Positions 1 to 6,725 of a DNA stretch of 8,297 bases are shown one piece after another (position 1 is the first letter of the stretch; every line of letters starts with the position of its first letter). The translations under genes and the position numbers were made by a program. The notes below the pieces were generated by a model. The model was not told where the DNA came from. It made no database searches and worked only from the letters and a program-made list of their open reading frames with translations. Origin of the DNA: Dehalococcoidia bacterium UBA2160. Lineage in GTDB: Bacteria; Chloroflexota; Dehalococcoidia; Lucifugimonadales; UBA1123. The DNA is taken from assembly GCA_002328865.1 (NCBI GenBank), contig DCWO01000017.1, positions 1 through 8,297 of the forward strand, given 5' to 3'.

Positions 1-102
1 TCTCTCCGCCCTTCACACTTCCTCGCATTGAACGTCGATCTCTCGCTGCTCGTAGAAGGGCCGCCACTCAAATCGCCCAGTTCGATCGCGCACCCAATTC
101 AT
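1..102 (-). pseudogene. ImmA/IrrE-type peptidase, N-terminal part only, interrupted
   Basis: An ATG at 102-100 overlaps the TGA of the XRE gene by 4 bp (ATGA), the usual sign of a translationally coupled pair. The 29 residues that follow include RTGRFEWRPFYE and IDVQCEEV. These resemble the N-terminus of ImmA/IrrE (DUF955) zinc peptidases encoded directly after XRE regulators, where an aromatic/proline segment is followed by a short Cys-Glu-Glu helix. In that system the peptidase typically cleaves its partner repressor. The frame ends at a TGA (15-13), long before the expected HExxH zinc site, and the window ends 12 bases later. Restoring one base (GTGTGAAGG read as GTGGTGAAGG) would continue the protein as VVKGG, so a 1-nt deletion or a read error is plausible. 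The family call rests on a short segment and on gene order; the interruption itself is seen directly. Confidence 0.55.
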
Positions 103-413
103 CGGCTGCCCCTGAGCGTGCGCCGGAAGGCTTTGAACGCCTCTTTCACCCGCTTCGGATTGGGGGTCTCCGACCGCACGTCGGATGGGAACTTGCCTGC
201 TAGGAAATAGAGGTAGTCTTCGTCCAGATCCAACTCGCGGGCGAATTGCGCGAGCAGGTGATCGCCCGGGGGATTACGCCGGTCACGTTCTATGTCGTTC
301 AGATACTGAGGCGAAATCGGGTCGCCATCTTCTTTGAGGACCTTCAGCGCCAATTCCCTCTGGCTGATCCCCAATTCTTTTCGCGCTTTGGCAATCGCAT
401 GCCCGAATGTCAC
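99..413 (-). CDS. XRE-family helix-turn-helix transcriptional regulator
   Basis: This is a 104-aa cytoplasmic DNA-binding protein. A Cro/C1-type helix-turn-helix spans about residues 5-70: a first helix at HAIAKARKELG, then ISQRELALKV, then a recognition region at ISPQYLNDIERDRRNPP, and a closing segment DEDYLYFLAGKFP. The KEDG insert between the helices and the phrase SPQYLNDIERDRRNPP are typical of XRE proteins paired with ImmA/IrrE peptidases. The C-terminus is short and basic (residues 85-104). Translation starts at GTG (413-411), which overlaps the TGA of the upstream ORF (GTGA); there is no in-frame ATG nearby. Its own stop overlaps the next ATG, so three ORFs appear coupled. The likely role is repression of its own operon and perhaps other stress or mobile-element genes, relieved by peptidase cleavage. 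The target DNA is unknown. Confidence 0.93.
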   Translation of the reverse strand: MTFGHAIAKARKELGISQRELALKVLKEDGDPISPQYLNDIERDRRNPPGDHLLAQFARELDLDEDYLYFLAGKFPSDVRSETPNPKRVKEAFKAFRRTLRGSR

Positions 414-655
414 GACGCCTCCTCGGACTCGTAGTTTGTCTGCCAGCCTCCGCCGCCCGAGCTCACCGTCACGACCGTCGCATGACGCGATTCAACAAGG
501 TTTCTGACGAATACGCGGCCGTTGCGTTCGCTGATCAGCATATCAGCTAACCCGCTGAGTTGCAATCGATCTGAAAGTCGGTGCTTCAGACGGGATGACC
601 CACTCACGATCAGTCGCCTGGGCGCAACAAACGTACCCAGTCCATCTCCGGGCAT
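410..655 (-). CDS. Hypothetical small protein at the head of the XRE cassette
   Basis: The product is not recognised. The main evidence is that its TGA (412-410) overlaps the GTG start of the XRE gene by 4 bp in the same orientation, as in a coupled operon. The ATG at 655-653 gives 81 aa and lies directly after AAAAGGGG, which leaves no normal ribosome-site spacing, so the start is uncertain; the frame stays open back to another possible start at 763. The central part (LSDRLQLSGLADMLISERNG, then RVFVRNLV) could form a small helix-strand unit, and the tail has a glycine run (SSGGGG) followed by WQTN. A second ORF in another frame (795-610) encodes a CPRCQDC motif just upstream, so the gene may be frameshifted with a zinc-ribbon N-terminus. 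No transmembrane segment or signal peptide is visible. Confidence 0.33.
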   Translation of the reverse strand: MPGDGLGTFVAPRRLIVSGSSRLKHRLSDRLQLSGLADMLISERNGRVFVRNLVESRHATVVTVSSGGGGWQTNYESEEAS

Positions 656-773
656 CCCCTTTTGGTCGACTGATCTGGGGAGATGGCGTCGATCGCTAAT
701 CCTGTCCCGGAAACTGGAATGTGCAGGCGCAAACCACTTCTGCAATCTTGGCAGCGCGGGCACTTCAGATCGA

Positions 774-802
774 TTGACACCGCCAAATGATCCATATATA
801 TT
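774..802 (+). promoter_or_regulatory. Sigma-70-type promoter for the dehydrogenase operon
   Basis: TTGACA at 774-779 is a perfect -35 hexamer. It is followed after exactly 17 bases by TATATT at 797-802, which matches the -10 consensus at five of six positions. Transcription should start near 809 and read rightward into the Gfo/Idh-type gene at 980, giving a leader of about 170 nt. The local drop in GC in an otherwise GC-rich window supports the call. The minus-strand reading of the same AT-rich block lacks a good -35. Confidence 0.7.
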
Positions 803-979
803 CCGACGACTTACACTCGTGTTTGTAGCTCTCGATGTCCACGTGTACTAACATCATTGGAGCGCTTCCTTCCCGCACACGCACATATTCCCTGCGATGC
901 TTGCGTTCAGCTTCCCTTGCGGCAGGCCGCGCAATAATCTCGATCCCATCTACGGGCGCCAAATGGAGGTTTGGAAACG
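803..979 (+). other. Intergenic leader of the dehydrogenase operon
   Basis: This 177-base stretch between the promoter and the ATG at 980 shows no credible gene on either strand. It holds a near-palindrome around CACGTG (837-848, 10 of 12 positions symmetric), about 30 nt after the predicted transcription start, and a second inverted repeat, GCGGC-AG-GCCGC, at 919-930. Either could be a repressor site. GGAGGT at 965-970 is the ribosome binding site. No riboswitch or T-box pattern was recognised. Confidence 0.5.
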
Positions 980-2011
980 ATGACAGCACAAAACGCATCC
1001 AACGCCAAAACCCGAGTAGCAGCGATCGGAATGACGCACTGGCACTCGCTATGGGACGCCGCCTATCTGCGACATCTGGACGCGATGCCGGACGTCGAGA
1101 TCGTGGGCATACACGATTCGAACGCGGAGACCGCTGCCCATCGATCGAGCGAGCTCAGCGGCGACATTCCTACGTTCACCGACTATACAGCCATGCTATC
1201 CGAGCTCGCTCCCGACTTTGTGCTGGCTCTTGGCACTCATATCACAATGGCGGAGATCGCCCACCATCTGCTGGACAACCGGACCCCGTTCATCATGGAA
1301 AAGCCCATGAGCTTCAATGCTCGCGAGTTGGCCGGCGTCGTCGAACAGGCCGAGTCCACAAACGGCTTCGCGGCTGTGCCGCTCGGCGTACGATCCTCGC
1401 CCATCATTCATCACGCCAAGCAACTGGCGGAGGCGGGCACATGGGGGAAGATCACCCACTTCTACCAGCGCATGAACCGACCGACGTCGGACCGATATCC
1501 GGCATGGGGCGCGTCATGGATGCTTGACCCCGCACAGGCCAACGGAGGGTGCCTCCGCAACCTCGGCTCGCACGGCCTCGACTGCTTCGTCTACCTGACC
1601 GGCGAGGGCGACAACATCGAGGTCCCAGGGGCCAGTTTGAGTTGGGGAACGTATCATCAACCCATCGAGGATTACGCTTCGGTGCTCGTCAAGTCCGCGA
1701 GCGGGGTAACCGGAACCATCGAAATCGGGAACGGGTTTCCGTACGACGGGACCGACGGTCAGATGAAGGTCGCTTTCGAACGCGCCATACTGATCACCGA
1801 CGGCGCCGAGATCGTGCTGCACACCGCCGACGGGTCGGAAACGATCCAACCCACGGGCGCCCCGGCCGAGAGTGTTTTGCGCCGCACCATCGACGCCGCA
1901 GTTGCCGGCGACAAACCGCCTGTAAGCGCCCGCGACTGTTACAACGCCGTCCGTTTGATCGACCTCGCCTACTTGGCGGCGGGCAACCCGTACGGCACGG
2001 CCGCGGTGTAA
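980..2011 (+). CDS. Gfo/Idh/MocA-family NAD(P)-dependent oxidoreductase
   Basis: A 343-aa cytoplasmic dehydrogenase of the glucose-fructose oxidoreductase / inositol dehydrogenase / MocA family, whose members oxidise or reduce sugar, inositol or related hydroxyl groups with NAD(P). The N-terminal Rossmann strand is RVAAIGMTHWHS (12-23), with GMTHWH in place of the classical GxGxxG. Asp46 ends the second strand (GIHDSN), which favours NAD over NADP. The family motif EKP is Glu107-Lys108-Pro109 (FIMEKPMSF). The C-terminal domain carries GGCLRNLGSHGLDCF (189-203), with His198 and Asp201 matching the usual substrate-side residues. Start: ATG at 980 is chosen because GGAGGT (965-970) lies 9 nt upstream; an in-frame TTG at 971 sits against that site and is rejected. 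It is followed 57 bp later by a luciferase-like enzyme in the same direction. The substrate is not identifiable. Confidence 0.9.
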   Translation: MTAQNASNAKTRVAAIGMTHWHSLWDAAYLRHLDAMPDVEIVGIHDSNAETAAHRSSELSGDIPTFTDYTAMLSELAPDFVLALGTHITMAEIAHHLLDNRTPFIMEKPMSFNARELAGVVEQAESTNGFAAVPLGVRSSPIIHHAKQLAEAGTWGKITHFYQRMNRPTSDRYPAWGASWMLDPAQANGGCLRNLGSHGLDCFVYLTGEGDNIEVPGASLSWGTYHQPIEDYASVLVKSASGVTGTIEIGNGFPYDGTDGQMKVAFERAILITDGAEIVLHTADGSETIQPTGAPAESVLRRTIDAAVAGDKPPVSARDCYNAVRLIDLAYLAAGNPYGTAAV

Positions 2012-2068
2012 CTGGAGCCGATCGATCTTGATGCCGGTTGCTACGGCCCTTCGACTAAGGAGACATCT

Positions 2069-3007
2069 GTGAAATTCGGCCTGAAACTGCACCACTCGGG
2101 ACCCGGCGCCAGCCCTGACCACATGCTCCGTTGGGCTCGGTTCGCCGAGACGCTGGGCATGCACCTGTTGATGACCGCCGATCACGTCGCTCTGACGCCC
2201 GATGTGCTGCCCCAGTATCCGGCGCCTTATTACGAGCCGTTCACCAACCTGGCCTGGCTGGCCGGTCACACCGATAAGATCATGCTCGGCACCACCGTCA
2301 TCGTCGTGCCGTATCGCCACCCCCTGCTTCTGGCGCAAATCACCGCTAACATCGACCAGCTCAGCAACGGACGGTTGATATTCGGGATCGGCGCCGGCTG
2401 GTCGGTCTCAGAGTACGAGGCGTTCGGCATCCCGCACAACAAACGCGGAGCGATCACAGACGACTACCTGGCCGCGGTTAAAGCGCTGTGGACTCAAGAC
2501 GTGGCTTCGCACGACGGCCCGTACGCCAAGTTCCGCGACGTCATGCTCAGCCCAAAACCGGTGCAAAAGCCGCATCCGCCGATCTGGGTAGGGGGCAGCG
2601 GCTACTTGCGAGGCAAGATGCCCGCCATGGATCGCGCGGTTCGATTCGGTGACGCATGGCACCTCCTGGGCATCCGCGCCGACTGGCTGCGAGACGAAGC
2701 CATGCCCCAGCTTCGCCGCATCGCCGAAGAAGCTGGCAAGCCAACCCCCGCTCTCTGCCCGAGAATCTTCTGCCGCATCACCGATTCGCCACTGCCGGAA
2801 GACGACCGCGTCGCCGGTGAAGGAACCTTGGATCAGATCCGGGCCGACCTCGATATCCTGGAGGAGCTGGGCGCCGAGTACGTGCTGCTCGACACAAAGC
2901 GAAACAACGAAACGGCCAACACTGCAAGGCACCACGAGGATGCCTGGAGCGTGGTCACCACCCTCGCCGAAAAAGCCATCGACTTGGAGAACGAGACGTT
3001 GCGATAA
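2069..3007 (+). CDS. F420-dependent luciferase-like (LLM class) oxidoreductase
   Basis: A 312-aa TIM-barrel oxidoreductase of the bacterial luciferase-like superfamily, most like the F420-dependent branch (TIGR03619-type). Visible motifs are the early TADHV (36-40), LGTTVIVVPYRHPLLLAQ (73-90), then IDQLSNGRLIFGIGAGW (95-111), the EYEAFGIPHNKRGAITDDYL segment (115-134) and the SPKPVQKPHPPIWVGGSG block (161-178) that closes the cofactor pocket. Such enzymes use reduced F420 or FMN; F420 forms include oxygen-independent dehydrogenases and reductases, which would fit an anaerobic neighbourhood. Start: GTG at 2069 with AAGGAG (2057-2062) 6 nt upstream. It probably shares a transcript with the preceding dehydrogenase. 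FMN use cannot be excluded from sequence, and the substrate is unknown. Confidence 0.9.
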   Translation: MKFGLKLHHSGPGASPDHMLRWARFAETLGMHLLMTADHVALTPDVLPQYPAPYYEPFTNLAWLAGHTDKIMLGTTVIVVPYRHPLLLAQITANIDQLSNGRLIFGIGAGWSVSEYEAFGIPHNKRGAITDDYLAAVKALWTQDVASHDGPYAKFRDVMLSPKPVQKPHPPIWVGGSGYLRGKMPAMDRAVRFGDAWHLLGIRADWLRDEAMPQLRRIAEEAGKPTPALCPRIFCRITDSPLPEDDRVAGEGTLDQIRADLDILEELGAEYVLLDTKRNNETANTARHHEDAWSVVTTLAEKAIDLENETLR

Positions 3008-3011
3008 CCCT

Positions 3012-3035
3012 CGTCCCGGCGCCGCTGACGGGATG
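3012..3035 (+). terminator. Stem-loop just after the LLM gene, possible terminator
   Basis: CGTCCCG (3012-3018) pairs with CGGGATG (3029-3035), a 7-bp stem with one G-U pair and a 10-nt loop, starting 4 nt after the stop codon. No T-run follows, so it is not a classical intrinsic terminator. It could still mark the 3' end of the transcript or stabilise it. Confidence 0.35.
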
Positions 3036-3403
3036 GCGCGCACCGGGATCTGGCCGTCGGTCGCGACACACCCAGAACAGATCGCACGCTTTCGCCATTC
3101 GATCTTGCGACTCCGGATATCGGCGAGATTGACTGGGCGGCGCGACACCCAAGGGCCGTGTTAGCCGTTAATCTTCGACCTGAACCCGATTCGTCCGGCC
3201 CACGTACGCCACCTGGGACGGGGCGTAATGCGAACGGAGTTCGGGGCGGGAGGGCGGGCCCGGGGCGGGGCCACGATGGTCGCATGTCACCGGTTTCAGC
3301 CGACACTCAATGAGCATCACCCCGAAGATCGATGCGGACCGGATCCACGTAGCCCGATGCCGAGACATGCGCACCTGGGCAACAACCCCTGCCGAAGTCC
3401 GAA
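3036..3403. other. Intergenic region without a recognisable gene
   Basis: No ORF here on either strand gives a protein I recognise; the open frames are arginine- and proline-rich and look like high-GC chance frames. One minus-strand frame ends in VAYVGRTNRVQVED at 3168, which reads somewhat protein-like but has no supported start. The notable content is the G-tract cluster at 3243-3270. No tRNA, CRISPR repeat or insertion-sequence end was seen. Confidence 0.5.
3243..3270 (+). promoter_or_regulatory. Dense G-tract cluster, potential G-quadruplex
   Basis: Six runs of three or four G lie within 28 bases, at 3243-3246, 3248-3250, 3252-3254, 3256-3258, 3262-3265 and 3267-3270, separated by 1, 1, 1, 3 and 1 bases. 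The first four alone satisfy a quadruplex pattern with single-base loops. The cluster is about 135 bases upstream of the -10 box of the glycyl radical enzyme, on the non-template strand for that gene. A competing duplex hairpin (GGCCC 3257-3261 with GGGCC 3268-3272) is also possible. A regulatory role is inference. Confidence 0.45.
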
Positions 3404-3412
3404 TGGTATAAT
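3404..3412 (+). promoter_or_regulatory. Extended -10 promoter of the glycyl radical enzyme operon
   Basis: TGGTATAAT is a perfect extended -10 element (TGn plus TATAAT, 3407-3412). No good -35 lies 16-18 bases upstream (AACCCC at 3384-3389), which is common for extended -10 promoters and may mean that an activator is needed. The predicted start near 3419 leaves a leader of about 32 nt before the GTG at 3451. It implies that the glycyl radical pair is transcribed separately from the two genes upstream. Confidence 0.65.
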
Positions 3413-3450
3413 CGGCAGATCACGATGACTTGGATCCAGGAGGTTCGCAC

Positions 3451-5739
3451 GTGGTTGTAACAACAGATGCCGTTGGCGCCCGACGACTTTGGGGCACATT
3501 CGATGATGTTAGCGACGGCCTTTTCGCCCAGTTTCGAGACGTGCACTACGCCCAAGACCGGGGCATCCCGCTTGAAGACCTCGAAGCCGAAGTCGAAGAG
3601 TACCTGGCCGTCCACGCCGACCAATCGAAGGTCTTGCAAAAGGCCAATGTCTACCGGTTGGTTGTCACTCGCGGACAGATCGGCGTGGACCCCAACGACT
3701 GGTTCGCCGACAAGCTCAACCACGGCCACATCCTGCGTAAGCTGACCAAAGGAAGCTTCTACGCCGAGAAACTAGACCGTGGGACGTGGCTCGACGAGGC
3801 CGCCGCAGGACCCTTGGCCGAAGGAACGGCATGGTTCGACCAGGCCCGAGACATCGGCATGTCGAGCACACCCAAGGCCGGTGTTGACCTCGGGCACATT
3901 TCGCCCGGCTGGGAGAACATGTTCTCCGGCGGCCTGCTCGGTCTGATCGATCAAGCCCACCGCGCAAAAGATGCGCTGGGCGACCAGGCTACCCAGGAGC
4001 AGCTCGACTTCTACGAGGCCGTCGAGATCGTCTACAACGCCTCCATCGCCTTCGCCAATCGCATGGCCGATCTGGCCGAGGACATGGCCGCTTCCGATTT
4101 GGGCAACGCCGAGCGCCTCGCCCAAGTCGCATCGTCGTTGCGTAGAGTGCCCGCCCACGCGCCTGAGACGTTCCACCAAGTGCTCCAGTTCACGTGGCTC
4201 ATGCACGAGCTCATCGAGATGGAGGGCGAGGACGTCCGCTCGATGGGCCAGTTCGATCGCATTCTGTATCCGTACTATCGGGCCGACATCGAGTCCGGCC
4301 GTCTGAATAAGGAACAAGCCAAAGAGCTGATAAAATTCTACTGGTTCAAGTGGTATTCACGCACCCAGGGCGCGGAAAACGGCAAGAACTTCGTCTTCGG
4401 CGGACAGGCCGCGGACGGGTCGATCCTGGAAAACGATCTCACGTACGTCGCCCTCGAGGCGTTCGACGAGCTGTGCGTGCCCGATCCCAAGCTTTCGGTC
4501 AGATACCTGCCAGAGCACTCTGACAAGCTCTACGAGCGGGTCGCTGACATGGTCCGGCGAGGCCGCAACTCCTTCGTGCTGATGAACGACGCGGTCGCCG
4601 TCGAGGCCTTGGTAAAGCGAGGCAAGCCCGTCGAGGATGCGCGGACCTACCTGCCCATCGGCTGCTACGAGCCCGCGGTGGACGGCAAGGAAGCCGCCTG
4701 CACTATGAACACCACCGTCAACCTGGCCAAGCCCGTCGAACTGGCGCTGAACGATGGCGTCGACCCCCTGAGCGGCAAACAGATCGGCCCGCACACCGGC
4801 GACCCCAGGCAGTTCGAGACCTTCGACCAGGTGATGAACGCGTACCTCGAGCAACTGGACTTCATTCTCACGACCACGAGCAAGTACATCGCTGACGGCG
4901 AGCAGCACTGGCCCGACATCAACCCGTCGCCTCTCATCGGCGGAACTATCGACGACTGCCTGGCTCGGGGCAAAGACGTCGGCCAGGGTGGACCCGTCTA
5001 CAACACGGTGGGGTTCGTGGGCGCCGGCCTGGCCAACGCAGCCGACTCGCTGGCATCCCTCAAGCAAACCGTATTCGAAACGGAGCAGTTCTCATTCGGC
5101 GAGGTCCTCGACGCGATCTCGGTTGATTTTGAAGGCCACGAGAACATGCGCCAGCACCTGCTGAACCGCGTGCCGAAGTGGGGCACCAACAACTCCGAAG
5201 TTGACGGCATCGCACGACAGGTCGCCGACCACTTCAGCGACAAGGTGCATTCGTTCACCAACGGGCGGGGCGGCGGATCCCAGGCGGCCCTGTTCACGCT
5301 CACATTCGCCCTGGCTGGCGGAAAGGGAACCGGAGCGCTTCCCGACGGTCGAAAGGCACGAGAGTCACTGGCCCCAGGCGTCGGCGCCTCCTACGGCCAG
5401 GACCGAAAAGGCGTGACTGCTCTGATCGACTCCGTCTCGAAGCTGGACTTCACTCAAACGCCCAACGGATCGGTGCTCGACGTGACGCTGCACCCCACCG
5501 CCATCGCCGGGGAAGAAGGGCTCCAGGCGTTCGTCGGCCTGATCAAAACCTTCTTCGAGGAAGGCGGGTACGCGATCCAATTCAACGTATTCGACGTCGA
5601 GACGCTGCGAGACGCCCAGCGGCATCCGGAGAAGTACGCATCACTGCAGATACGGGTCACCGGCTGGAGCGTCTATTTCACGACATTGTCCAGAGAGGCA
5701 CAGGACCAGTTCATCGGCAGACTCGCCCATGGCGCGTAA
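3451..5739 (+). CDS. Pyruvate formate-lyase-like glycyl radical enzyme, substrate unknown
   Basis: A 762-aa oxygen-sensitive radical enzyme with the PFL-like domain over most of its length and the glycine radical domain at the C-terminus. The thiyl-forming site is GCYEP with Cys405 and base Glu407; the radical loop is RVTGWSV with Gly738. Other family marks are KGSFYAEKL (100-108), GHISPGWENMF (148-158), FDRILYPYYRADIESG (268-283), FVFGGQ (314-319), NSFVLMND (373-380), YNTVGFVGAG (517-526) and ALPDGRKARESLAPG (629-643). The Cys-x-Glu pair, rather than the Cys-Cys of true pyruvate formate-lyase, places it among the eliminases, lyases and decarboxylases. Residues that hold a diol in glycerol dehydratase are changed (Met419, Asp261-Val262), so a diol dehydratase role is unlikely. 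Start: GTG 3451 with AGGAGG (3438-3443) 7 nt upstream; an in-frame TTG at 3430 precedes that site and is rejected. No microcompartment targeting peptide is seen. The activase gene overlaps its end by 11 bp. Confidence 0.92.
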   Translation: MVVTTDAVGARRLWGTFDDVSDGLFAQFRDVHYAQDRGIPLEDLEAEVEEYLAVHADQSKVLQKANVYRLVVTRGQIGVDPNDWFADKLNHGHILRKLTKGSFYAEKLDRGTWLDEAAAGPLAEGTAWFDQARDIGMSSTPKAGVDLGHISPGWENMFSGGLLGLIDQAHRAKDALGDQATQEQLDFYEAVEIVYNASIAFANRMADLAEDMAASDLGNAERLAQVASSLRRVPAHAPETFHQVLQFTWLMHELIEMEGEDVRSMGQFDRILYPYYRADIESGRLNKEQAKELIKFYWFKWYSRTQGAENGKNFVFGGQAADGSILENDLTYVALEAFDELCVPDPKLSVRYLPEHSDKLYERVADMVRRGRNSFVLMNDAVAVEALVKRGKPVEDARTYLPIGCYEPAVDGKEAACTMNTTVNLAKPVELALNDGVDPLSGKQIGPHTGDPRQFETFDQVMNAYLEQLDFILTTTSKYIADGEQHWPDINPSPLIGGTIDDCLARGKDVGQGGPVYNTVGFVGAGLANAADSLASLKQTVFETEQFSFGEVLDAISVDFEGHENMRQHLLNRVPKWGTNNSEVDGIARQVADHFSDKVHSFTNGRGGGSQAALFTLTFALAGGKGTGALPDGRKARESLAPGVGASYGQDRKGVTALIDSVSKLDFTQTPNGSVLDVTLHPTAIAGEEGLQAFVGLIKTFFEEGGYAIQFNVFDVETLRDAQRHPEKYASLQIRVTGWSVYFTTLSREAQDQFIGRLAHGA

Positions 5740-6694
5740 CGTCCCGATCGCGCCGCCAACCGAACGCGCCTCGGACACGGCAACCGGCCTGGTGTTCGAC
5801 ATCAAGCGGTACGCCGTGCACGACGGCCCCGGAATCCGCACGACTGTCTTCCTGAAGGGATGCAGCCTGCGCTGCGTCTGGTGCCACAACCCGGAAGCCA
5901 TCGCCCACGGGCCAGAGGTGTTCTTCTACCCCGACCGCTGCATCGCGTGCGGCTCGTGCGTCGAAGCGTGCCCAACCGGCGCTCAGACACTGGCCGATGA
6001 CGGTCACCGCACATTCGACCGTTCGACTTGTGATTTGTCCCTACAATGCGTCGACGTGTGCAACTCGAACGCGCTCATGCTCGCTGGCAAACAGCTGACC
6101 GTCGACGAGGTCATGGACGAGGTGCGTGAGGACGCGACCTTCTACCGCGTCTCGGGCGGCGGAGTCACTCTCTCGGGCGGCGAGCCGCTGCTGCAGAACG
6201 AGTTCGCCACCGCGCTGCTGAATGCATGCAATGCCGAGGGCTTCCACACGTCGCTCGATAGCTGCGGCCAGGTTCCGTGGAGTTTCTACGAGCGAGCACT
6301 GCCCTACGTTGACCTGGTGCTCTACGACCTGAAGCACATCCACGCGGACAGCCACAAAGAGTTCACCGGCGCGTCCAACCGGCGCATCATCCAGAACTTG
6401 CGCAAACTGAACGAACGGGGCACACCGGTCGAGATACGCATGCTGATCGTGCCCACGGTCAACGACTCGGAGGAGCAGGTCGGACAAGCAGCCGAATTCC
6501 TCGCCGGGATGGACAACATAACCGCCGTCCGGCTCCTCGCCTACCACAGCATGGCCGTCTCCAAGTACACCAGCCTCGGCAAAGACAGCACCATGCCCGA
6601 CGTCGAGTCGCCTGACACGGATGCCATGGCGAAAGTCGCCGAGTGGGTCCGCGGCTACGGCCTCACCGTGATCACACCCTCGGACGACGCCTAG
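5729..6694 (+). CDS. Glycyl radical enzyme activating enzyme (radical SAM)
   Basis: A 321-aa radical SAM protein that would abstract hydrogen from Gly738 of the upstream enzyme, using a 5'-deoxyadenosyl radical. After a 20-residue leader come HDGPGIRTTVFLKGC (31-45) and the SAM cluster CSLRCVWC (Cys45, Cys49, Cys52). A ferredoxin-like insert follows: the first site Cys71, Cys74, Cys77, Cys81 is complete. The second reads Cys101, Ser104, Cys107, Cys111, with serine where the second cysteine is expected and Asn instead of Pro after the last. The SAM-binding GGE motif is SGGGVTLSGGEP (142-153), and the DLK motif is 200-202. Its ATG lies within the last codons of the glycyl radical gene (11-bp overlap) with only a weak ribosome site, so translation is probably coupled. 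The dedicated pairing supports a specific enzyme-activase system. Confidence 0.93.
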   Translation: MARNVPIAPPTERASDTATGLVFDIKRYAVHDGPGIRTTVFLKGCSLRCVWCHNPEAIAHGPEVFFYPDRCIACGSCVEACPTGAQTLADDGHRTFDRSTCDLSLQCVDVCNSNALMLAGKQLTVDEVMDEVREDATFYRVSGGGVTLSGGEPLLQNEFATALLNACNAEGFHTSLDSCGQVPWSFYERALPYVDLVLYDLKHIHADSHKEFTGASNRRIIQNLRKLNERGTPVEIRMLIVPTVNDSEEQVGQAAEFLAGMDNITAVRLLAYHSMAVSKYTSLGKDSTMPDVESPDTDAMAKVAEWVRGYGLTVITPSDDA

Positions 6695-6725
6695 AGGCGG
6701 TATCGTGAACCAGTCCCTTGCACCG

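Noticed and set aside
765..998. 77-aa minus-strand frame in the dehydrogenase leader
   Set aside because: It overlaps the plus-strand promoter and ribosome site, and its sequence resembles no known protein.
835..1527. 230-aa open frame on the plus strand
   Set aside because: It overlaps the dehydrogenase in another frame and is rich in Arg, Ser and His; a typical high-GC shadow with no family motifs.
1514..2338. 274-aa open frame on the minus strand
   Set aside because: Antisense to two well-supported genes, low-complexity composition and no motif.
2408..3306. Minus-strand frames across the LLM gene and the gap after it
   Set aside because: They lie mostly antisense to the LLM gene, and the parts in the gap are Arg/Pro-rich without a ribosome site.
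4357..5067. 236-aa minus-strand frame inside the glycyl radical gene
   Set aside because: Antisense shadow of a gene with strong motifs; no recognisable domain.
3451..5739. True pyruvate formate-lyase (pflB) assignment
   Set aside because: Pyruvate formate-lyase has adjacent catalytic cysteines; this protein has a single Cys405 followed by Tyr-Glu.
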